From positions 1 to 5,779 of the forward strand of contig JACVJA010000115.1 in NCBI GenBank assembly GCA_015661035.1: 5,779 nucleotides of DNA, given 5' to 3'. Position 1 is the first letter of the stretch. Each line of letters begins with the position of its first letter. The stretch is from Candidatus Calidifonticultor daggyaiensis (GTDB lineage: Bacteria; Actinomycetota; Humimicrobiia; Humimicrobiales; Humimicrobiaceae). The notes under the pieces are model-generated. The model saw only the letters and a program-made list of their open reading frames with translations, had not been told where the DNA came from and searched no databases. A program made the position numbers and the translations under genes. Positions 1 to 4,444 of this stretch are shown piece by piece.

Positions 1-459
1 GCAAAATATGGACAGGTAGATGCTGACCAGGAAAAATATAGTATAATTGACAGAGCCGTTGAAAAGGATTTGCTTTTATGGTGCCAAAAGAACGGCGCAA
101 CTATGATTGCTTATAGCCCTATGGCTAAGGGGTTATTAACTGGCAAGTTATCCCCGGAAAGACAATTTTCTAGTGATGATTCTAGATTTGGAGATGAAAG
201 ATATTCTCCTGAAAATATTCAAAAGACTAATATCCTTTTAGAAAAGCATCTAAAAAATGTGGCTTTAAAACATAATGCTTCTTATGGAAATTTAGCAGTT
301 GCTTGGTTAATTAGGAATCCTTCTGTTGTTGCTTTAATTGGAGCAAGGAATAAATCACAAGTAAGCGAAAATATATTATCTGCATTAATTAGTTTAGATT
401 CAGAAGACTTAAAAGCATTAAAACTTTTTATTAGTGAATATTCAAGATTAGCAGTTTAA
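1..459 (+). CDS. Aldo/keto reductase, C-terminal part (5' truncated)
   Basis: The reading frame is open from the first base to TAA at 457-459, giving 152 residues. The family is normally about 310-330 residues, so roughly the N-terminal half lies outside the window, including the catalytic Asp-Tyr-Lys-His region. Visible family landmarks, in fragment numbering, are the YSIIDR segment near 13-18, the AYSPMAKGLLTGK strand-loop near 37-49, and the NADP-side C-terminal signature AWLIRNPSVVALIGARNKSQ near 101-120 followed by the SEN helix. These are typical of the TIM-barrel NAD(P)H-dependent oxidoreductases that reduce aldehydes and ketoses in the cytoplasm. A TTG at 70 is in frame but lies inside the conserved fold, so it is not a real start. 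The substrate cannot be told. The 276-bp gap to the transketolase genes suggests a separate transcription unit. The family call is firm; a role in the neighbouring sugar module is only a possibility. Confidence 0.9.
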   Translation, partial: AKYGQVDADQEKYSIIDRAVEKDLLLWCQKNGATMIAYSPMAKGLLTGKLSPERQFSSDDSRFGDERYSPENIQKTNILLEKHLKNVALKHNASYGNLAVAWLIRNPSVVALIGARNKSQVSENILSALISLDSEDLKALKLFISEYSRLAV

Positions 460-468
460 TTTTTTGGT

Positions 469-484
469 TGTATTTAGTTTTACT
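469..484. repeat. 16-nt sequence shared with the regulator/glycosyltransferase junction
   Basis: TGTATTTAGTTTTACT is identical to 4429-4444. It lies 10 nt after the aldo/keto reductase stop codon. It includes one of the TATTTAGT units of this gap. Its role is unknown. Confidence 0.6.
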
Positions 485-500
485 TAACAGTATTGTTTAA

Positions 501-520
501 TATTTAGTAATATTTAGTAG
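501..520. repeat. Tandem decamer TATTTAGTAR, two copies
   Basis: TATTTAGTAA at 501-510 is followed directly by TATTTAGTAG at 511-520. A related TATTTAGTTT lies at 471-480. The period is about one helical turn. This could be a regulator-binding array upstream of the transketolase genes or chance in very AT-rich DNA. Confidence 0.5.
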
Positions 521-544
521 TGGTTTGATGTTTGCTTTAAATAT

Positions 545-576
545 TAATGAATATGTTAAATAATGAATATGTTAAA
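545..576. repeat. Perfect 16-bp tandem repeat upstream of the transketolase operon
   Basis: TAATGAATATGTTAAA occurs at 545-560 and again, unchanged, at 561-576. Both copies lie 160-190 bp before the transketolase start. A perfect duplication of this length containing G is less likely to be plain AT noise than the other repeats here. It may be an operator pair or a recent slippage duplication; no function is demonstrated. Confidence 0.7.
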
Positions 577-589
577 TATAAATTCAACA

Positions 590-735
590 AATTAATTAAT
601 AAATAAAATTAGCTAAAATAATTAAAAGCAAACATAAATAAAAATAAAAATAAAGAATATATTTAAAAACAAAAATAAAAACAAAGATAAAAAGAAAAAA
701 TATAAAAATAAAGAAATAAAGGGAAAGGAAATAAA
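590..735 (+). other. A-rich, nearly C- and G-free leader before the transketolase genes
   Basis: The plus strand here is dominated by A with scattered T, and only isolated G and C. It includes a run of AAAAAT hexamers around 635-654. An mRNA covering it would be essentially unstructured. No dyad, riboswitch-like fold or clear promoter hexamer pair could be recognised. It ends in the ribosome binding site of the downstream gene. Confidence 0.5.
721..728 (+). promoter_or_regulatory. Ribosome binding site of transketolase N subunit
   Basis: GGGAAAGG lies 7 nt before ATG 736. It is the only G-rich stretch in an otherwise A/T leader, so it supports this start. Confidence 0.65.
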
Positions 736-1641
736 ATGTCTTATATTTCTTCAAATGAAGATTTAAGAAGTATTACTAAAATAAAAAAGCTTACAAAGGA
801 CGAAATAGAAAGCCTTATCAGTAAATCTTATAATTGTCGGGTTAATATACTTAAAATGATGAGGAATGCCGAAGGTCATATTGGTGGCGCTTTTTCAAGC
901 TTAGATATAATAACTGTATTGTATAATAAAATACTAAGACACGACCCTAAAAATCCTAGATGGCCTGATAGGGACAGATTTATATTATCTGCAGGTCACA
1001 AGTGTCTTGCCTTGTATACTGTTTTAGCTGACCAAGGTTATTTTAATGAAGAAATACTTTGGACTTACGGTCAGTTTAAAACAAGGGTAGCTATGCATCC
1101 TGAAGAAAAACTGCTTCCAGGTATTGAATTTCCAACAGGTTCATTAGGTCATGGTCTACCAGTTGGTCATGCAATAGCTCTTGCTGCCAAGCTTGATAAA
1201 AAAAATTATAGAGTTTTTGTAATGCTAGGGGATGGTGAATGCCAGGAAGGAAGTATCTGGGAAGCTGCAATGTCTGCTGGACATTATAAAACTGATAATT
1301 TAGTTGTAATTATTGACAAAAATGGCCTGCAGGTAAATGGTTTAACTAGGGATATTATGAATATATCACCAATAGAAGATAAATTTAATGCATTTGGGTG
1401 GGAAGTAAAAAAAATTGATGGCCATGATTTTAACCAAATTTATGAAGTGTTGTCAGTTGTTCCATTTGTTAAGGGTAAACCTTCTTGCATTGTGGCAAAT
1501 ACAACTAAATGCAAAGGTTTAACTTTTGCTGAGGGACAGTTTCAATATCATCATTGGCACTGTGAGCAGGATAAAATTGATGATTCTATAGAAGTTGTTA
1601 ATAATGTTTGCAGAAAGGAGCTTGAAAAAATTGGAAAATAA
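736..1641 (+). CDS. Transketolase, N-terminal (thiamine-diphosphate) subunit
   Basis: This 301-residue protein is the PP-domain half of a split transketolase, which together with the next gene moves two-carbon ketol units between sugar phosphates in the cytoplasm. Landmarks in order are GHIGG at 47-51 with His48; SAGHK at 85-89 with His88; MHPE at 120-123; TGSLGHGLPVGH at 134-145; the ThDP/metal motif GDGECQEG at 165-172, closed by DKNGLQ with Asn196; and a late YHHWH at 271-275 where full-length enzymes place another active-site His. Family half-subunits are usually about 270-285 residues, so this one is complete and slightly long at both ends. The start has a ribosome binding site 7 nt upstream. 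It overlaps or abuts the C-subunit gene, as expected for a two-subunit enzyme. The exact donor and acceptor sugars cannot be read from the sequence. Confidence 0.94.
   Translation: MSYISSNEDLRSITKIKKLTKDEIESLISKSYNCRVNILKMMRNAEGHIGGAFSSLDIITVLYNKILRHDPKNPRWPDRDRFILSAGHKCLALYTVLADQGYFNEEILWTYGQFKTRVAMHPEEKLLPGIEFPTGSLGHGLPVGHAIALAAKLDKKNYRVFVMLGDGECQEGSIWEAAMSAGHYKTDNLVVIIDKNGLQVNGLTRDIMNISPIEDKFNAFGWEVKKIDGHDFNQIYEVLSVVPFVKGKPSCIVANTTKCKGLTFAEGQFQYHHWHCEQDKIDDSIEVVNNVCRKELEKIGK
1614..1620 (+). promoter_or_regulatory. Ribosome binding site for transketolase C subunit, inside the N-subunit gene
   Basis: AAAGGAG sits inside the last codons of the upstream gene. It is 22 nt from ATG 1643, which is too far for normal spacing, but 10 nt from an in-frame TTG at 1631. 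ATG 1643 has only a weak GGAAAA at 1633-1638. The true start is therefore either TTG 1631 (11-nt overlap with the N-subunit gene) or ATG 1643 by translational coupling. Confidence 0.5.
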
Positions 1642-1642
1642 T

Positions 1643-2593
1643 ATGGATAAGGAAAAAATTGAAGAATATGATGACCCAAGAAAAGTCTTTTCAAATGCTT
1701 TGGTAGAATTGGGGAGAAAAAATCCCAATATAATTTATATATCTTGTGATTCTTCTTTAGGTGCAAGCGGAGGGGAATTTCATAAGATTTTCCCGGAAAG
1801 ACATTTTGAATTTGGTATAGCAGAGCAGAATGCAATGGGAGAAGCTGCTGGCTTTGCCACTTGCGGCAAAATACCTTTTATTGCAGCTTATATGCCGTTT
1901 GTAGCTTTTAGGTGTTTTGAACAACTAAGAGATGATATTTGTAAAACAAAATTAAATGTAAATATAATGGGTAATAATTGTGGATTTTCAGTAAGTTCAC
2001 TAGGCCCGACACACACGGTTTTAGAGGATATGGGTGTTATTAGATCTCTTCCAAATATTACAATTTTTTCACCCTGTGACGGTCCAGAGTACTATCAGGC
2101 AGTGTTTGCGGCAGCAGAAATTGAAGGTCCGGTTTTTATAAGAATTCATCGTAATAAAGTAAAAAGAATTCATAGCAGTGATTTTAAATTTGTTTGTGGT
2201 AAAGGAGAAATTTTAAAACCAGGAAATGATGTTACTGCAGTAACTTGCTCTTCAATGGTAAACCCAACATTAGAAGCTGCAAATATACTTGAAAATAAAG
2301 GTGTAAGCATTGAAGTTTTAAATATTTCTACAATCAAACCTATTGACAAAGAACTTGTTCTGTCTTCAAGCTCTAAGACTAAAAAAGTTGTTTCCGTTGA
2401 GGAGCATAGTGTTGTAAATGGTTTAGGTACTGCTGTTGCAGATGTTTTAATTAAAGAAAACCCTGTTAAGATGAAAATGATAGGAATAAATGATGAGTTT
2501 TCAGTAGTTGGTGAATATAAAGATATTGTTGATTATTATGGATTGACTCCAATAAAAATTGCTAATTCTATTGAAAATTTTTTAAAGGTATAG
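1643..2593 (+). CDS. Transketolase, C-terminal (pyrimidine-binding) subunit
   Basis: The product is 316 residues from ATG 1643, or 320 if TTG 1631 is used; either fits the family size of about 310. It supplies the Pyr domain and the C-terminal domain of the split transketolase. Visible motifs are GIAEQNAMGEAAG at 58-70, whose Glu61 is the conserved glutamate that activates the thiamine aminopyrimidine; the LGPTH loop at 120-124 with His124; RSLPNITIFSPCDGPE at 134-149; a possible phosphate-side Arg170 in IHRNKV; and the interdomain EEHSVVNGLGTAV near 253-265. The loop that in yeast transketolase reads GEDGPTH, with Asp477 contacting a substrate hydroxyl, reads SSLGPTH here, and the position of yeast His469 appears to be Asn. 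These changes point to a subfamily with altered substrate preference. The gene begins 1 nt after the N-subunit stop, so the two are certainly cotranscribed. Confidence 0.93.
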   Translation: MDKEKIEEYDDPRKVFSNALVELGRKNPNIIYISCDSSLGASGGEFHKIFPERHFEFGIAEQNAMGEAAGFATCGKIPFIAAYMPFVAFRCFEQLRDDICKTKLNVNIMGNNCGFSVSSLGPTHTVLEDMGVIRSLPNITIFSPCDGPEYYQAVFAAAEIEGPVFIRIHRNKVKRIHSSDFKFVCGKGEILKPGNDVTAVTCSSMVNPTLEAANILENKGVSIEVLNISTIKPIDKELVLSSSSKTKKVVSVEEHSVVNGLGTAVADVLIKENPVKMKMIGINDEFSVVGEYKDIVDYYGLTPIKIANSIENFLKV

Positions 2594-2600
2594 ATATATT

Positions 2601-2616
2601 ATTATAACTTTATAAT
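2601..2616. repeat. Perfect A/T dyad followed by T-run, just after the transketolase genes
   Basis: ATTATAA at 2601-2607 and TTATAAT at 2610-2616 are perfect reverse complements 2 bp apart, followed by Ts to 2620. It starts 8 nt after the stop codon. It contains no G-C pair in the stem, so as a terminator it would be weak; it could equally be a protein-binding dyad. Confidence 0.35.
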
Positions 2617-2624
2617 TTTTAGTT

Positions 2625-2661
2625 AATTTAAGAAATTTAAGATAATTTAAGCTAATTTAAA
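2625..2661. repeat. Four AATTTAAG-like copies at 9-10 bp spacing
   Basis: AATTTAAG begins at 2625, 2634 and 2644, with AATTTAAA at 2654. The near-helical spacing puts the copies on one face of the DNA. It lies between the transketolase and isomerase genes. It may be a regulatory array or low-complexity AT sequence. Confidence 0.4.
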
Positions 2662-2753
2662 AAAAATTTAGCTTTAGGAGTAAGAGGCTTTAAAAATATT
2701 AACTACATGTTTGGATAATTAAAAGGTTTTTAAAAATAATTGTTTTATAAATT

Positions 2754-2759
2754 AGGAGG
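2754..2759 (+). promoter_or_regulatory. Ribosome binding site of the RpiB-like isomerase
   Basis: A perfect AGGAGG lies 4 nt before ATG 2764. It fixes the start there and rules out an in-frame TTG at 2740 that lies upstream of the site. Confidence 0.85.
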
Positions 2760-2763
2760 TTTA

Positions 2764-3207
2764 ATGAGAGTAGCAATTGGATGTGATGAAAATGCTTTAG
2801 AATTAAAAAATGCTTTAATTGAGGTATTGAATGGAAAAGGTATAGAATTTAAAGATTTTGGAGTTTTTAGTAAAGACCCGGTAGATTACCCTGATATTGC
2901 AGAAAAATTGGTACCTGAAGTTGCAAATGGTAATTTTGATAGGGGAATACTTGTTTGCGGCACAGGTCTTGGTATGGCAATTTGTGCAAACAAATTTAAG
3001 GGAATCAGAGCCGCAGTTTGTCATGATATTTATTCTGCTCAAAGATCGATACTTTCAAATGACTGCCAAATTCTTTGTATGGGCGCTTTAATAATTGGCA
3101 TAAGTTTAGCAAAAGAAATATTAAAAGTTTGGCTTGATATTGAAAGAACAGGTGGAACTGTAAAAAAAGTTAAAAAAATAATTGAACTAGAAAATAAGTA
3201 TTTGTAA
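2764..3207 (+). CDS. RpiB/LacA/LacB-family sugar isomerase with divergent active site
   Basis: The 147-residue protein is the right length for ribose-5-phosphate isomerase B and its relatives, which interconvert aldoses and ketoses as dimers. The fold signature is intact: AIGCDENALELK at 4-15, DYPDIA at 41-46, and CGTGLGMAICANK at 65-77 with catalytic Cys65 and Thr67, then GIRAAVC. Compared from memory with E. coli RpiB, several key residues differ. His10 is Glu9; His99, used to open the ribose ring, is Ser98 in ILSND; Arg133 is Thr132; and Arg137 is Val136, although lysines lie nearby at 134, 135, 137 and 138. This pattern is seen in relatives acting on open-chain tetrose derivatives, so plain ribose-5-phosphate isomerase is unlikely. 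The gene lies 170 nt after the transketolase pair, with no strong terminator between, and probably shares its pathway. The exact substrate is unknown. Confidence 0.88.
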   Translation: MRVAIGCDENALELKNALIEVLNGKGIEFKDFGVFSKDPVDYPDIAEKLVPEVANGNFDRGILVCGTGLGMAICANKFKGIRAAVCHDIYSAQRSILSNDCQILCMGALIIGISLAKEILKVWLDIERTGGTVKKVKKIIELENKYL

Positions 3208-3217
3208 TATACATTAC

Positions 3218-3240
3218 TATTACTATGCAGTTTAGTAATA
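3218..3240. repeat. Inverted repeat TATTACTA / TAGTAATA after the isomerase gene
   Basis: TATTACTA at 3218-3225 pairs perfectly with TAGTAATA at 3233-3240 around a 7-nt spacer TGCAGTT. It begins 10 nt after the isomerase stop codon. The stem has two G-C pairs and is not followed by a T-run, so an operator for the adjacent regulator is as plausible as a weak terminator. Confidence 0.5.
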
Positions 3241-3347
3241 TACAGTTATAATGTTATTGATATTACAGGTTATGTATAAAATAGGGAGCAAGAATATTCA
3301 ATAATTATAAAAAATAATTGATATGTAATAATGTAATTAAAGTATAA

Positions 3348-3388
3348 GAATATAATTAGAATATAATTAGAATAAGATTAGAATATAA
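3348..3388. repeat. 11-bp tandem repeat GAATATAATTA
   Basis: GAATATAATTA occurs at 3348-3358 and 3359-3369. A degenerate third copy, GAATAAGATTA, spans 3370-3380, and a partial fourth, GAATATAA, spans 3381-3388. Each full copy contains TATAAT, identical to the sigma-70 -10 consensus. The array ends about 70 bp before the regulator start, where an autoregulatory operator or promoter could lie. Confidence 0.65.
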
Positions 3389-3456
3389 GGTAAAGCTCTA
3401 GTAAGTTAAAATCTTTCTATTTAAATTTAATGTAAATTTAGTAATTTTAAAAACAC

Positions 3457-4425
3457 ATGTCTTATAACACAAAATTAATGGTTAAAGTGTCCACGCTTTA
3501 TTACAAAGATGGACTTACTCAGGATAAAATTGCTGAAAAATTAAAGGTATCAAAATACCAGGTCAATCGTATGCTAAAAAAAGCTATATCTACAGGTATT
3601 GTTAAAATAAGCATAAGTGATCCCACTAAAAGCGTGTCAGTTCTTGAAGAAAAACTTGAAAAAACATTTGATTTAAAAAGAGCTATAGTTGTTGAAAACT
3701 TTGGATTATCTGATGTTGAACTTAAATCAAAGCTTGGTGCAGCAGCTGCAGCATATTTAGTAGAAATAATAAAGGATAAAGACATAATTGGTGTATCATG
3801 GGGTACAACTATAAATGAAGTTGTAAATCACTTGCCTGAAAGAATAAATAAGGATGTTGAAGTAGTTCAAATAACAGGCGGAAGCCATCAGCTTTCAATT
3901 GATTTGAATTGTCATGATATTACTACCCGTCTTGCAAAAAAATTTGGTAAAGAACCACACCTTTTATTTGCGCCGGCAATTTTAGATTCAAAAGATTTAC
4001 TTCCAGTTTTGCTAGAAGAAAAATCAATTAAAAGCACTTTTGATTATTTTGATAAAATCAAAATATCGTTAGTTGGGATTGGTGCACTATATCCAAAAGT
4101 TATTTCTACTCTTGTTAATACTGGACATATTAGCGGCAAAGATTTTGAATCACTAAAAGAAAACAATGCTGTTGGTGATGTTTTTTCCCATTTTTTTGAT
4201 ATTAATGGTAATATTTGTGACTCGACCTTGAATGGAAGAATTGTTTCAATGTCAGTAGAAATATTAAAAAAAGTACCGTATTCAATAGGAGTTGCTGGTG
4301 GTAAGCTAAAAGCTGAAGCAATTTTAGGTGCTCTTAGAGGCAAATACATAAACATACTTGTAACTGATGATACAGCAGCTGAAAGAATATTAAAGCTGCA
4401 ATTTAAAAGCTTTAAGGGTATTTAG
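3457..4425 (+). CDS. SorC-family sugar-responsive transcriptional regulator
   Basis: The product has 322 residues, matching the family. Residues about 17-52 form the N-terminal helix-turn-helix, with the core LTQDKIAEKLKVSKYQVNRM and then the family-typical wing GIVKISI. From about 65 on is the sugar-phosphate-binding domain, with GVSWGTT at 112-118, VQITGG at 137-142, GDVFSHFFDINGN at 240-252 and a C-terminal block VAGGKLKAEAILGALRGKY at 279-297 followed by LVTDDTAAERIL. These proteins bind operators as oligomers and respond to phosphorylated sugars, so it probably controls the transketolase-isomerase genes. An in-frame TAA at 3448-3450 means the start can only be ATG 3457 or a later codon such as ATG 3478. 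Neither has a Shine-Dalgarno sequence, which suggests low or leaderless translation. Whether it represses or activates cannot be read. Confidence 0.94.
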   Translation: MSYNTKLMVKVSTLYYKDGLTQDKIAEKLKVSKYQVNRMLKKAISTGIVKISISDPTKSVSVLEEKLEKTFDLKRAIVVENFGLSDVELKSKLGAAAAAYLVEIIKDKDIIGVSWGTTINEVVNHLPERINKDVEVVQITGGSHQLSIDLNCHDITTRLAKKFGKEPHLLFAPAILDSKDLLPVLLEEKSIKSTFDYFDKIKISLVGIGALYPKVISTLVNTGHISGKDFESLKENNAVGDVFSHFFDINGNICDSTLNGRIVSMSVEILKKVPYSIGVAGGKLKAEAILGALRGKYINILVTDDTAAERILKLQFKSFKGI

Positions 4426-4428
4426 TTG

Positions 4429-4444
4429 TGTATTTAGTTTTACT
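4429..4444. repeat. 16-nt sequence shared with the gap after the aldo/keto reductase gene
   Basis: TGTATTTAGTTTTACT at 4429-4444 is identical to 469-484. The first copy begins 10 nt and this one 4 nt after the upstream stop codon. This copy fills most of the 17-nt space between the convergent regulator and glycosyltransferase genes. No stem-loop terminator is evident in that space. Confidence 0.6.

Larger units (their letters stand above)
3208..3456. other. AT-rich intergenic region upstream of the SorC regulator
   Basis: This 249-bp gap holds an 8-bp dyad right after the isomerase gene, a wider inverted pair (TGTAATAT at 3203-3210 with ATATTACA at 3260-3267), and an 11-bp tandem repeat. A TTGATA at 3318-3323 could act as a -35 with TATAAG at 3343-3348, but the spacing of 19 is long and I do not call a promoter. 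I see no open reading frame or GC-rich terminator. Confidence 0.5.

Noticed and set aside
525..553. Sigma-70 promoter TTGATG with TGAATA at 17-bp spacing
   Set aside because: The -10 match is poor, and in sequence this AT-rich similar pairs occur easily by chance.
1519..1835. Two antisense open frames across the transketolase subunit junction
   Set aside because: They lie opposite well-conserved transketolase coding sequence, have no ribosome binding site and show no recognisable family features.
2815..3091. Open frames in other phases and strands within the isomerase gene
   Set aside because: They overlap the clear RpiB-family frame, including its catalytic loop, and have Ile/Phe/Lys-rich compositions typical of shadow frames in AT-rich DNA.
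3201..3270. Larger folded RNA or riboswitch formed by the nested inverted repeats
   Set aside because: The outer arms TGTAATAT and ATATTACA are A/T-rich, 49 nt apart and partly inside the isomerase stop region; no known riboswitch core is recognisable.
3519..4355. Antisense open frames of 88 and 103 codons in the regulator gene
   Set aside because: They are opposite conserved SorC motifs and have no start signals or recognisable domains.
4400..4442. Possible bidirectional terminator between the convergent genes
   Set aside because: Only a short A/T near-palindrome (TTAAAAGCTTTAA) is present, inside the regulator coding sequence. There is no GC stem with a T-run.
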